A stretch of DNA of 64,000 nucleotides, taken from assembly GCF_003369915.1 (NCBI RefSeq), contig NC_046674.1, positions 13,020,001 to 13,084,000 on the forward strand. Direction: 5' to 3'. The translations under genes and the position numbers were made by a program. Below, piece by piece: positions 48,790 to 62,050 of the stretch. How positions within the stretch are numbered: the stretch's first letter is position 1; each line of letters opens with the position of its first letter. This DNA comes from Drosophila miranda. Its lineage: Eukaryota > Arthropoda > Insecta > Diptera > Drosophilidae. Below the pieces are notes generated by a model. It worked only from the letters and a program-made list of their open reading frames with translations. It searched no databases and was not told the origin of the DNA.

Positions 48790-48829
48790 ATGCTACACGT
48801 TTTTGTGTGCGTTCTGCTTTTGGGAGCAG
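48790..48829 (+). other. Candidate signal-peptide first coding exon
   Basis: ATG followed by the hydrophobic frame MLHVFVCVLLLGA and a GCAG|GTATGT donor (phase 1). A CTTCAGTGT initiator-like site lies about 100 bp upstream at about 48,686, preceded about 30 bp earlier by an A-rich CGTAAAAGT. The architecture fits the first exon of a secreted or membrane protein gene on the plus strand, but no matching second exon was found. Confidence 0.3.
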
Positions 48830-50869
48830 GTATGTAGTTGCACCTTTCCCCCCTGCATCACCGCAGTGTGCCCCCCCCCCCTCACCCATGCCCCTTCGTT
48901 GAATAGAGAGAAACGAGCAGACAGCAGCAAGCAGCAGCAGCGGTACGCTAATTAGTTGAAGTTGTGCTGCAAGTGTTGCAGTTAATTGACTTTTGACGAC
49001 CCGTTGTCGCTGCCCCTCTCTCGCCGCTCTCCATCACGCCATGTTCTCCTCTGTCCTTCGAGGCGAGAAGGAGCTGCGCCTGGGGCTGGGGTCGGGGCAA
49101 ATCCTTGGTTTACCCGCTATATCCGCCAAGTCATAGCTTTTTATGTGAGAGATTCCCTTTGGCTGCACTTTTTTCTGTTTCTTTTTGCGGTCTCGACTTT
49201 GGCCAAAGTTCATTCGGATTTACTTTTCGAGACGCTTATGAATTCAATGAAGCAAACACTAAGCTGCCTCTCAGCGTTGCTCATTCCTCTACCCCCCTCC
49301 CGCTACTCTATCTCACGCGCTCGCTCTGTATCTGAGGGGAAAGCTTAAAGTGTTGCCAGCAGGAGGACTATCTATCTTTTCGTTTCCTTGCCTTTCCTTT
49401 TGGCTCATCTTATACCGTTTCTCCTTTGACTTCTTAACAAGATTTGCGCTGTAATTACGCATTAAATAACTCTCTGCATCGGAAGCTGCTTCTCGGACAA
49501 AATGCAATCTCCTTCTGGTGCTGGTGCTGCCTGCTGCCTGCTGTTGCATAAACATTTCACGTCTCTTTGGCCATAAAACTAAACACATTGGCCTGGCCAT
49601 AATAATAAATTCAGCTTAGAGGCAGCTGCACGAAGATGCGCAGCCTGTGCAAATAATAGCAAAATGGAATTACATTCTAATGGCCGCGAATCGACCATTT
49701 GATGGCCACTAATGTCGTTTGAACAGTGCCACAACGGGCGAGGACGCCACTGTGCTGGAGAGCAACGAAATGCATGCCATTCTCTTGATGCTCTTCGCCA
49801 GGGATCGCTCTCTCCAGCGCATAAAAACGAGTATATCCATACAGTCCCGTAATGCACATTGATCGCACCCCACATTGGAGTACTTTGTCTCTCTCTTGCT
49901 CTCGCTTCAGCCGAAGACAACACTCGCGATTGCCAGCCGAAGGTAACGCTCGCGAGTTCCAGGCGAAGGCTCTCGCGTGTTTCGCTCTCATCATCTTTCG
50001 CCAAAGAGAGCCCTGCGAACGCGACGTTCGATCTGCTGCTTACCCTAGCAGCAGCCTGATCTTCATTTGTGTTCCTCCCTTTGCCCTGTCCGGCATACCC
50101 TGTCATACCCTTGCAACAACTGTGATGACGACACAACAACGACTCCGTCTCTCTGGAGGCGGGGAGAGTGCATTTAATTTCGCTGAAGCGGCCACTTAGT
50201 GGCCCTCGACAAGGCGGCGGTGGGGCGCACTCCTTCCTTCCTTCCTTCCGTTCGTATAGCTAGTGTTGTTCCTGTTGCTGGTTACCCAGCAGTTGTTGCA
50301 GTTGTTGTTGTTGCTGTTGTTGCTGTTGTTACTTTGTTGCCTGTTCCTGTTGTGGTGCTGCATAAATTAAATTAAAGCTAGTGCGCCACTGAGCCACGGC
50401 CACACCGCCACACCCGCCACACCCGCCACACGGCCTTACTGCTGCCGCAACGCCACACAACAATTACTCAGCGAACAAACGCCTAAATCATGTTGCACGT
50501 GGCTGCCGCACACCGCACACCGCCTCTCTCTGACCTTCAGACATTTGCAAATGTGTAAACATTTTTCAGAGGCCCGCCGCCTGGTCACACTTACTGGTAG
50601 CGGAGTGCACGGAGGAGCTGCAGCGGGAGCTGGAGCTGGAGCTGGTGCTGGAGTGCGTGCTCTCTCCATGTGTCACAGATACTTTGCACTGATTTATGCA
50701 AATTGCCTGACCAGCGTGAACGAGGAGGAGAAAAATCATGAAAAATCGTTAATTGTGCAAAGTGCTCGACGTTTTTCATTAAAGTTTTCCTTTGCTTTTC
50801 CTCTGCACATTTCTCACACACACACATGCATGAGAGAGCTTTGGATGGCAGCTCTGGCGGCGCCTTTCT

Positions 50870-50900
<31 letters not shown>

Positions 50901-51712
50901 GCCTGACTCTCAGCAATTATGTAAATTTTTAAGAGCGCAGCAAAAGTTAATGCTGCTTGCTGCTTGCTGCATATTTGCATTAAAATTGATGCACTTTAAA
51001 GCATTCGGGCGAAAGGCATTGCCGAATACCCTGTAATGGGGCCGGGCAGAGTGGTCTGGGCACAGAAAAAATCCAGAAGAGCTGCTTCTATGCGATGCAG
51101 TCTGGAAAAGGGCGCCCTCCTCAAAAGGACAATCGTTGATTTGCAGTCCCATGAGGTATCCCTGTGTCGTTGCTTTCTTCATATTTGTGTAATTTTCTCT
51201 TAGTTTTTTGCTGTTGCTTTCTTATCGCCGACCATTTTTGTTTCTGCAATAATTTTATGCAATGCAGCTGCAACAAAGTGCATTTTAAATGTCTGCCCCA
51301 TGCGATTTGTGTGTTAATTTTTCATGAGTCAGCATTCAGACAGGCAGCGGGAAGGAGCTACATACCTCCTGCTCCTCCTCCATTCAAAGAGAGTAATAGG
51401 AGGAGGCCATAGAAAGAGAGCGTGGGGGGAGAGCGTGGGGGAGGTGGAGACCAAAGCCCAGAGCCATTAAATTAACCCTTTGACGATCTTCTTTCATCCT
51501 CTGCTGTCGGCTAACTGACGATTGAGAAAATTGCACAAATTGTCATCTGCTGCTGTCGCTGCTTCTGTCGCTGCTGCTGATGATTGGGAAAATTGCATTT
51601 TCTTTCCTTTTTTGATGTTAGCTTTCAATTAAAATTTTGTGCTTTCACTAGAGAGAAAGCGAGACAGAGTAAGATTAGTGGCAAAGAGAGACCTCATCTA
51701 TTATTAGTCCAG

Positions 51713-51716
<4 letters not shown>

Positions 51717-51746
<30 letters not shown>
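51717..51746. repeat. (CA)n microsatellite
   Basis: About fifteen CA units. Confidence 0.9.
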
Positions 51747-51748
<2 letters not shown>

Positions 51749-53049
51749 GTATATATTTTTATTCTCGCACTGAAGTTGATTTCATTTCGGCTTCTCCCGT
51801 TTTTCCTCGCTTTATGATTGTCAAGGCTCCTTGCTGTGTCCTTTAATCAAATGGCGGGCCATGAATAATTTTATGAACACGAATTATTTTTATCTAAACA
51901 ATGTCCGCAGCCAGCCATGCCATGCCCCGAGGTGCAATTACTCAGGTTCAACGAGTTCCAAGAAAAATTATTAGCCAATCCGAGAGAGACGCAGAAAAGA
52001 GCTAGAGGAAAGCAGCAGGAGATGAACTGAAAGAGGGGCTACAGGAGAGGCCAAGGAGAGGGTTCCACAGAGCAGGCACAGGGTGTATTCCGAGAAAGTG
52101 AGGCAGTGCTCCTACCCTTTGCCCCACCCTCAGGAGGAGAGAGGAGAGACAGACACTGCGATGGCACGACAGGCTGCAGGTTTTATTTGCCAAAAGATAC
52201 GATTTATGCACCCATCAGACCATCACACAATGTACGCCGAGCATGTGTCTGTATCTGTATCTGTATCTCCATAGCTGATACGAGTATCTGTCGCTGATAC
52301 TGTGCGTGTGTGTGTGTGCGTGTGTGTGTGTGACAGACGAAACTTAATAAGTGAAACAGCTGTAAAAGTGCGAAAGGAGAGTCGCGTGGCAGTAGAAACT
52401 ACACGGCCATCCACGTGGGCATAAAAAGCGGTTGTCCCCACCCCCCCACACCCCACGAAAAAACCTACCGAAAACCTATGCCACCACCCACCCCCTTCTG
52501 CACCTTCCTGTGTGTACTTTTTTGTTTTTAGGTTTTTGTCTTTTTATGCAGCGCTATAAATAAAGCAATAACATCATTTTGAAGTATCTCATTACGTGTT
52601 ACGGCGGCTATGAGTGCTCTTCTGCTGCCATTTTTTACGACGCACTCTCACCCACACACACACACCCTCACACACACCCTCACACACACACACACACATA
52701 GACACCCTCTTGAGTAGTTTGAGGTTTCGACAGCCATTTATGCAAAAGTTTCTCCTTCCTTCCAGTCTTTTTCATGGCATTGCTCGCTCTTTGGCAATTA
52801 GTATTTTTTCCATGTGCTCTCTGGCCGTCTCTTTCCGTCTTTTGCGGCTTCGGAACACATTAAAGATATCCTGGATACCCCCCCGCCCCATCTCCATTCC
52901 CATCCGAATGGCCCCTGCCCCAACAGGCAAGCATTTGAGCCATCAAAATGATGGTCAACTATCAAATGGCCGGGACCAGGCACACATTTGCACAGCTGCC
53001 GCAATTAGCACGTTTCGCACATTGATTTGAGTTGCCATCCACTTGCCTC

Positions 53050-53097
53050 ACACCCCAGTCCCACTCCCACTCCCACTCCCACTCCCAGTCCCAGTCC
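53050..53097. repeat. 6-bp repeat (CCCACT/CCCAGT)n
   Basis: About seven hexamers, translated on the minus strand as alternating WEWEWEWD, which explains the open frame there. Confidence 0.85.
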
Positions 53098-56000
53098 CTC
53101 GCCCAGTCCTGTGGCATGTGGCACTGGCAATGGAAACTTGAGTGGGGCATGTGATGTGATGGGTTATTAAAATACTTTGCCAGGCCTCTCTGGCACCAGC
53201 CTTCTCTGGATCTGTTCTAATTATTAATTATGTAATAAGTCCAATGGATGGACATTTGCTGAGCCAGGATTCTATTTGGCTTTGGGATTCGTTTGCCACT
53301 CAAGTTGCGGCCGGGGCAGATCCATCTCTGGGTGTCCGTCCATGTGTGTGTGTGTGTGTGTGTGTGTGTGCCACAACGGAAGGTCATTTGGCATTTAAAC
53401 TTGAGACCGAAGATGGGAAAAGGAGAGCAAATGGCAGTCGGGCAATACGAGCATTCTCGTTGGCCGGAAATGAACATTCAAGTTGAAACTGAAAACATAT
53501 GCATGTATCTTGGGGCAGATCAAATTCTACTTATGAACGCATTACGAGTACAGTGCGTATCGAAAGTGTAAGTACAAATTTGGATGAAAAGGTGACCCTA
53601 TATCTATAGTATATCGTATCGATGGGAGGCCACAATCGATTCCATAGATTCTATATTCATTTGATAAAGAACTTCTTCCTTTTTGGATCCTTTAACTTTT
53701 TGTTAACAAACCCCCAACCGCCAAGGCCCACGCAGAAAGAGTTTTACAATTTCGAAAAGACGCCATAAAACTTTTGCGGCAAAAACAAAAATCTGTTCAA
53801 CAAATTGAAATGGCTTCCCAGGCAGGACTCGTGTCGTGCCTTCAACATGGAGTCCACCCCAAGGATCCATTCCCAATGCGATTCCCTAAATTAACTTCTT
53901 GTCTCATTTCGAACATATTCCATTCGGTCTCCACTCTCTCTTGCCTTCCGTTTCCCCAGCATTATCGTTGTCATTCGGCTTTGCCGCTTCACATGCCACC
54001 ACACGCCAGCAACAACATTTGAACATTTCAGTGATTTGCATAAAATTTCAATTTTATTTATTTTATAGCCCCCGGCACAATAATGCCAAAAGAGATGGCG
54101 ATAGGAACAATGCTCATTTAAGTTTTTGTCAGCACAAAAAAAGGAACAAAATGTGTGCAAATTTACTCGGATTCGTATACGAGTATTCTCTTTCATCACT
54201 GTGTCAGTTGAAATTTAAAGTTTAATGAATTGAAAGTCTACGAGCAGAACTCCTACCGTCCTACCATCCTACCGTCCTGCCGCGAGTTCTTGGCGACAAA
54301 TGAAACTTTGTGGGGGGAGGAGGAGCCCGCCTCTCGGTGTGGTGTCTCCGTCTAGACTTGGGGCCACACATAACCCTTGGACAGGACCCTAGCTACAGTC
54401 CCTCCACACTCGCCTGACAGCAGCAGCGGACGTCAGAGTGACGGCGGGGCGACCTTCTGTGCCTGTCATCGTCACTTTGGGAAACTGTCGCCCGGCAGAG
54501 AGAACTCACAGTACAGGCCCCGCCGCCTAAGCAGAAATTACGCACACAAATTGAAAAAATCGTTGCCTGTCGGGGGACAAGTAAGGAAAACTGACAGGCA
54601 ACAAGGCGGAAGGGACGGGCGGGGCGGGACGGCACGGACTGCTTGTGGCATGCGTGCAAATGTCTTGCCACTTACTTAGTTCCGATCAAGTTGCGAGAAC
54701 CGGAACTTTACATTCTCGTTTCTCCACTTAAATGTTCTACCCGACAATAAAAAGTGACTAACTTTCTTCGCCTTCGCCTTCGCCTCCGTGTTTTTTGGTT
54801 TTTCCTCTGTTCTTCTTTTTTTTTTGTCAGGAATTTGTTGAATGTGGCAGCAGAAGGATAGAGGTGGTTGCTTTTTGGTTGCGGCTGTTCTTAGGAAACT
54901 TTTTCCGGGCGAAAATTGAATATCAAAATGGTTTCTGCAGGGAAAAGTGCAACAAAAAGGGAGATATGTGTTTGCCCGAGAGAAGGCGTTGTTTTGGGGG
55001 GTTTATTCCTCCGCTTTGTATACCCATCCATGGCCCATCCATGGTATATGTCCCATCACATCTTTTCCAGCCAAATTAGCGAAACAAATACTCGTATCTG
55101 CCACTCGTGCCACTCGTGTAAGAAAATATTTGCCAAACAAATTAAAATTTACATTGATACCGAAATAAACCAACGAATAAACGAATAAACGAACCAACGA
55201 AACGAATGAACGAGCACTTGAAACAAAAAAAAAACAAAAAAAAAGAAAGCGGAGAAACAACCCAAAGTTCTTTACTTCTTGATGTTGATGTTTTTGAGAG
55301 AAATTACACGGCCATCGCCATTGGCAAACACAGCAGCGGAATGGAGGAGCGGAGGAGCGGAGGGGCGGAGGAATGGCCGGAATGAGTGGCGGAGAAAGCC
55401 AAAAAGTGAAGGAAAAGTAAATGCAAATGCAAACACAAATAAACGAGGAGGAGGTGGAGGAGGAGGAGGTGGAGGAGGAGCAGCTGCTGAAGAGGATGCA
55501 ACTGCAGTACGTGCAACTTTTTTTTGCACGCCACTGTGGCACGTTCGATGTGCATTCATCCATTCACTTAGTCAGTCATTCATTCATTCATTTATTCAGT
55601 GCCCTCTTACAGGGTGGTGGGTATTTGATCCTTTCTGGTTCGGGTCTCAAAGCCTTTGGCTCTGGAAATTCCAATCAAATGTCCCGTTTGTCAGGCTTAG
55701 ATTTCATCTTGATTGCACCACAGTGCGTATGATTAATTTGCCCAGCATCCTGCGAGAGACGGAGCTGCAGAAGCCCCACAGTTGCCCAGAGATAAAAACT
55801 TTAATTGAATTTCATGCAAATTGCATTCATGAATTTGTTTTTAATTAAAAAACTTGCCTACCAGACAGCCAAGAGCCGAAAACTGAAACTATGAATATGA
55901 AAAAGAGAGTGGAAAATATTTGCACATCTAAGTGCCTTTCTTTACCGTGCCACAAAATGTTTCGCCACCGCAGGCCATCAATAGATTTATGGCTTCCTCA

Positions 56001-56138
56001 CAGTTTGTCTAGCCTCAAATTTAATTCCAGTAGTCCAGCAGTCCAGCCATCCAGCCATCCAGCCATCCAGAAGCCCTGCCATCCAGACAATGGCCAAATG
56101 ACAGATTGTACGAGTAATTAGAAGCCCACTTGTCTCTC

Positions 56139-56142
<4 letters not shown>

Positions 56143-56174
<32 letters not shown>
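56143..56174. repeat. (GT)n microsatellite
   Basis: About sixteen GT units. An 8-bp (CCATCCAG)n array precedes it at about 56,043-56,085. Confidence 0.9.
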
Positions 56175-56177
<3 letters not shown>

Positions 56178-58394
56178 TTTTATGACATTTTGCGGAGTTC
56201 AATTACTGGTCAAAAATGTTAAAAACTTTTCAGAGGGTAAATTCAGACAAACATTCACACAGATACGAATACGAATACGAATACGAGTACGAGTAGATAT
56301 AGATACAGGGATACAGAGATACAGAGATACACAGAGATGAAAACTGAATCAAATAGTAAACTTTTTGAATGGCAAACTTTTTTTTTGTGTTTTTGCAAAC
56401 TGCAATCTCCAATTACGAAAAATGCAGGGGAAAGGAATCCAATTCTCTCTCAATCTGTGGCCAGGGAGCACCCCCCCGGGGGGTTGTGCCAATGGGGCGG
56501 GGCGACGGGGCGACGGGGCGACGGGGAGGCGGTAAAAACGAAACACTACTATAGTTGGATTTTTGGGCCAGAAAACAGGAGCAGCAGTTAACCAGAAAAA
56601 GGGAAATTTATGACCAGAAAAGATCCGATATACGGTAACAGCAATGCACTTGGCTGTGGGGATAGTGGGGGGGGGAGAGGGTTGGGGGATAAATGCGATA
56701 CGAGTAGTGTTCCTCCTCCTAGTGGTGCCCTAGAGAATCCTTGCAGTTTGTGCACACAATTGTCTTGGTATTACGCACAAGTAAAGTGCGTTTTTCGGTG
56801 CCTGGCCGAAAATCGTAAATTACGGACAAGCCAAGAGCAAGCATTGCATGGGGTGTGGGGGGGGGGGGGGCGGGGGGGTGTTGGCTCAATCTAAAGTGCA
56901 AACCAAAGGAGGAGCAAAAGAAGATAAACCCCCTAGGGAATTTCGCCAGTTTTTGGCTCATAAATCGAAGAATTTGAATTATGAAATCGTACTGTACCTT
57001 CGCCCCATTCCATCTGCTCCTCCCCCCCTCCTCCCATTGCAAATTGAGTGCCAGGCAATTGAGTGGGCGGGTGTGGGCTGATCAGAGTAGAGGATAAACA
57101 ATCGGTTTGTATGGCCTGACAAATGCCACGCCTTCCTGCCATTACGCAATATATGACAGTGCATAAATTAGACGAATTATTTATGAACTGCCAAAACAAA
57201 ACCAAAAGCAAAAAGCCAAAAATCAAACAAACGGCAACAAAAGTCCGAAAAGAAAAAGCGGAAATCATTTGGGGCAATAATCATAAATTTTGTGGCTAAT
57301 TAATTTATTGAAACGGTCTGGGCGGGGGGAGGGGGGGCGGGGGCGGCTCTTGCGGCACGTGTCCGACTCGATTCGTGATTGCCCGCTGGAGGAGCACCCC
57401 CCCTGCAGAGGTGGACACTTGATTAACCAAATATCCACCCAAACAATTGCAAAGCCACGTATATCAAAGTGCTTTCGACATGGGAGAGCGGTGGGTGGCA
57501 GTGGGTGGCTGTGGGTGGCAGTGGGTGATAGTGGGAGTGGAGATTCATAAATCATTGCCTGTGGGCCGGGGTGGGGCGGGGGCCCCTGTGAGGCGTGAGA
57601 CTGGAAATCAAGTGGATTAATGAACTCCTCAAGTGGAACATTTGTATTCCTGTGGCGGCCATGGCCATGTGGCTATAATTTAGGTTTCATTCGAAAGTGA
57701 CAAATGCAGATCAAGTGCATATAGTGGGAAATTATAGCTGGAAAGCTACTTAAAGCAGCCCTTATATAGAAAGGAGAAAGAGCTCCAAGGTATTTTTGGG
57801 CTCATACAAACATTGAGTACATTTCATGACCTAAAAAGAAGTAAAAGAGGTTGTGGTCGAAAGCCCGCCCTTTCTCGGTGACCAGAATCGCAAAACAAAA
57901 TACATGTCGTGTGCATGACCGAGACTGTATGCTGCTCAAATCGACAGCCGGTTTCTCCCACGGTTTTTTTACTTTAAAAATATTTCTAAATAAATATTTT
58001 CGAAAAGGTATTCCCTCATTCTCTCTCTCTCTCTCTCTCTGGGAAAAATACATAATTTTGCTTGCATTTTTCCACACACATTCCGTTCCTTGAAATTTCC
58101 CATTCAGATTCTTTCCCATTTTTTGCCACCTTTTCACTCATTTCCCTAATCCAATTTCCAAAAGCTTACATACGGCTGTGGATGAGGTGTAACCGGGGAA
58201 ACCCGGGAAACCCGGGAAACCCTCACCTTCAATTAGAGAAGGCCAAAGCTGCGGAAAAAGGAGGCTGCCTGGCTGGCTGCAGCATCAAATTTTAATGGCA
58301 ACAACTCTCTGGGTTTACATTCGTAATTTTCTGGAATTTCTAATTGTAATATGCAAAAGAGTACGGAATCGTGTACATGTGTACCGAGTATTGT

Positions 58395-58395
<1 letters not shown>

Positions 58396-58460
<65 letters not shown>
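58396..58460. repeat. (GT)n microsatellite, longest in the window
   Basis: About thirty-two uninterrupted GT units. A (CA)n double tract follows at 58,602-58,648, so the two could base-pair across about 150 bp. Confidence 0.95.
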
Positions 58461-58462
<2 letters not shown>

Positions 58463-58598
58463 TTGGCCACGTTAGCAGAGCTCCTCGTATGCAAATGTAT
58501 TCAAATAGAAATGTGGCTTATGCTGGTGCTTCTGTTTCTGCTTCTGCTTTATAATTAGAAGAAATACAATTAAATGCACACAGCAAGGGTTGTGGGAG

Positions 58599-58629
<31 letters not shown>

Positions 58630-59127
58630 TGACACACACACACACACATGAGAATGATTTCTTAATGCAATTCCATCCACAATCTACATTCTCCTCACAT
58701 TCGGTGTTTTTCCTGCGTGCGGTTTTCGGGACCTTGCCCCCTGCCCCTTGCCCCGTGCCCCGTGCCCCGTGCCACCCTGCCTGCAGCCATTGTTCGAGCT
58801 TAAATCTCTCTCGCACTTTGGTCCCCGACGTAGAATCCGGCCAAAAAATAGCAACACATAAAGAATAATAGCCAGGGGAGTGTAGGGGAGGGGAGGGGGG
58901 ACTACGACGAGTAGTTGCAAAGTTTTTCCAACCATTTCCCTGGGTTTTGCCTGGTTTTTTCTGCCGCTGTTGTTGTTGTTGTTGTTGCTGCTGAAGGTTT
59001 GGAGGTGCATGGCATATCAGCTCGAGACTTCCGGCGGTATCTTTTGTTGGCCTGAGCCCCGGCTCAAGCTCCAAGCTCCTTTAGGGCGTCACGGCACACA
59101 CTTAGCCCGAGCCCCCTTATCCCCCAA

Positions 59128-59143
59128 CCCCCCCCCCCCCCCC
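59128..59143. repeat. C16 homopolymer
   Basis: Sixteen consecutive C. Confidence 0.85.
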
Positions 59144-61039
59144 ACCGATCCGTCCTGACAGGTTGAGAGCTTCATCGGAGTCCATGCGTCGAGTTCCGTT
59201 GCGTTGAGTGGCACTCCCACTCCCCCCTCCACTCCCACTCCCTCCTCCACTTTATTGTTTATTGTTCTTTTCTTTTGCCGGAATTCAGTGGCGGTGGGGG
59301 GTAAAATAAAGGGTTTACCTAGAAGAATGGGGACCCCATTTCCATTGTTCAACCTATCATCGGCAATCATAAATATTTATCAAACTAAAGGTGGAGCGGC
59401 CATCCCATCCCATGCCACTTAAGGGGCACAGGTTAAGGGAGAAAGAAAAGAATTAAATTTCATTTGCATATGTTAAGTGGCAGAAGCAATTAAAGGAACA
59501 TCGCAGGCGACAGGCATCAGGAGCAGGAGCAGGACCACAGCCTGAAACTGGATCTGGAGCGGGAGCTGGAGCCTCAAGACGGTCCATAACCAGTAGCTGG
59601 ATCTTAAAGAGGGCCAACGATGGAGGGAGGGCTGCAAAGCAGGAGGAGAAACGGCCAAGGACGCCCACCCACTTGATTGAGATGTGAAAAGAGCAAAAGC
59701 AAAAGCAAAAGGACAAAAGGACAAAAGAAAGGGGGCCCCAAAGGGAGGACACATCAAGCAAGTGCCTGCAAACGTGGGGGGGGGGGGGGAGAGACACATC
59801 AAGCAAAAGGCACGAAAGGCCCTCAAAGGCGGGACAAGAGAGGCGCGCGGAAAGGAGGACAAAAAGCGCGTGGAAATGAGAGGCGAAAATTGGGTGAAAA
59901 TGTGGAAATCATAATTGGCTTCCAAATGCTTGAACTCAATTATGTGCGCACAATTTTTGGTGGGGCATCCAGAAGCAGCAGCAAACGCGCCACCAGAGGC
60001 TGCCGTTGACAAGCAAATTATGGATTCAAGGCCAATACACACGCACACGCACAGGGAAGGGGGCTGGGGCTGGGGGGAGGTGCTCTCTCTCTCTTTCTCT
60101 GTCTCTGTGTGTGCGCCTGGGAAATGGCACTTTCACTTTGGGGAATGCTCAAGACAATTTGCATAGCATTTGCGAAGGCAGGAAAAGGAAAGGCAGCTCT
60201 GTCTCTGGCTCCGACTGCACAGCCACGGAGGAGGTTCTTGGGGGGCGTGCGACTGTGTGACCCCAAAAACACAGACATGATAAATTACCCAAACATAAAT
60301 TAAAGATAAATCATGGCTGCAGCACACGAGATGGAAATGCACAAGGAAATGCACAACCCCTTCAGCAAATTAGAGGTTCCAGACGCTAGCGAGATGCGAT
60401 GGAATCTGTCTGGAGTTATAGTTAGTCAAGGATAAAGACAGCGGAAGGTAATCCGCACTCTGGACAGCCGGGACTTCGAGGGAGTGGCCACCGATGAGGA
60501 AACAGTCCAAGAATTGCCCGAAAAGGGCTTGAGTAATCGATCTGGCAGCAGCAGCAGCAGCAGCAGGCGCTTAAAGTTGCCACAGCACAGCACAGCACAT
60601 CCTTAACCCCGATTTAAGTTGCATGCAACCGCTACACCTTCTCACAATCGCTGGCGGCAAATAAAAGGCGAGGCGAGGCGAGTGGCACGTGCTCAATGCA
60701 GTTTGAAAGGACACCGCGGCGAGTCATGGTCATCCCAGCGTATCGGTGTGCAACGGTGCGACCAGAAGGCCAACTCGTTTTGAGAGTCACGTAGTAATCG
60801 ACACATTCCCCAAATCTCTCGGCAGTTTATTGACTCTGTCACCGGAGAGGCGGTGATTGTTGTTGTTCGAGGCACGGTCAGCCACGCCAGGCCATGCCAT
60901 GCCTTCGAAAAGGCAAATTGGAAGATTGAGCCCAGGGGGGATGGAAAGCCATCGGAAATTATCAGAAAGTGATGATCAAAGTATTAAAAGAAGAGAGTAG
61001 TCATGGCTATACTTCATAGAGAGCTGATTCCCAGACTCT

Positions 61040-61545
61040 TTATAGAACAAGTCCAAAGGGAGCGACCTTTTCTGGGGACCTTTGACCGGCTGATACCCCT
61101 GCCGCCCGACTTTTTGGGTTTAGCGTAATGGATTTCATGCTCGTGATACCACTCCTTGATCTCCTTGGTCTCCTTGATCGTTCATTCTTTGGCGGGGCTT
61201 CTGGGCCACCTCTACACCTGCCTGGACAGCAGATGGGCAGCCCTCCAGTGGATAAGCCGCAGACTGGCAGGAGATGAGTAAGGAAGAGCCACCACTCCGT
61301 ACTCGAGAGGAAGTATTCAATTTGGTCTCCAAGGACACCCTGATCTCTGGTGCACCCTTCCCTGGCCCAAAATCTGACACACAGAACGGGGATCAGATCG
61401 AAGACAAGCTACTCTACAGCAGGGATGATCGGGTCAAGTGTCTCCACAAGCTCTAGTCTCACCTCGGATCCAGCCGATGCTCGTAGCCTTCGCTAGGCAC
61501 AAGATTGGGATGCCTTGAAAGGGTATTAGTTTAGATTTATAAGTT
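61040..61545 (+). pseudogene. Decayed SERHL/kraken-like hydrolase copy
   Basis: Pieces of the neighbouring hydrolase occur in the correct order and on the same strand but in shifting frames. First comes ERPF-LGTFDRLIPLPPD (61,060-61,111), matching ERP...LGTFDRLIPLLPD, with about ten residues around LAIHGWLDN deleted and then a stop. Next is a weaker MDFMLVIP stretch near 61,129, matching YDYVFVIP. Then a 60-codon frame (61,274-61,456) reads EEPPLRTREEVFNLVSKD ... LLYSRDDRVKCLHKL, collinear with REPPAYTLPELRKVLSKG ... FFFSRDARVKFYYHI at nearly equal spacing. The nucleophile region is gone. It cannot encode an active enzyme. It is a third tandem member of the cluster, about 0.7 kb upstream of the intact copy. 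Confidence 0.7.
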
Positions 61546-61636
61546 CAAATTACAATGTTAAAGCGATTGAAATTGTCAGATAAATGAAAGCTTTCCAGAC
61601 TTGAAGGCAAGAAATGTACGCATTAAAGCTTCTTGC

Positions 61637-61661
61637 GCGCTCTCTCTCTCTCTCTCTCTCT
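61637..61661. repeat. (TC)n microsatellite
   Basis: About twelve TC units in the spacer between the pseudogene and the second hydrolase gene. Confidence 0.9.
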
Positions 61662-62050
61662 CTGCTTGGCTGCTGTAAAGCTCGATCTGCTCGCACAGTA
61701 TTCTCTAAAACCTCCGAGCGGCAGCAACGAAAAGTGTTTCGAGCTGAAAAATCATTTGCCAAGCGATGAATTAAAGGAAAATAAAGCAATACGAGCAAAT
61801 ACTATTGCTAAGAACCGAAGATTGATCCAAAAAACAACTGATCGCAAAGCAAACTCGAAAAATTCACAAATCTTAAGCAAAATGTGAACGAAATGGGAGA
61901 AGCAAGCGCATGGATAAAGCTCTGATAATGCTTGCTCGCACAAGCTGGCTGCTATGCTCTTCGTGCCCAAAGCTTGATGATTGCTCTTTGGAAAGCTTGC
62001 TGCGAGTGGCCTTCTCTTTGGGCTGCCACTTTTGATTCCGATTCACTACA

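Larger units (their letters stand above)
47564..61039. other. Gene-poor 13.5-kb region
   Basis: No complete gene is supported. Of note are an A/T-biased minus-strand frame at 48,143-48,523, a possible signal-peptide first exon at 48,790-48,829 (+), a possible Pro/Ala-rich first exon at 50,595-50,669 (-), a strong poly-pyrimidine acceptor at 54,829 (+) leading into a Cys-containing frame, and a coding-like strip at 60,440-60,560 (+). The rest is microsatellite-rich, with the longest GT tract of the window at 58.4 kb. Confidence 0.55.
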
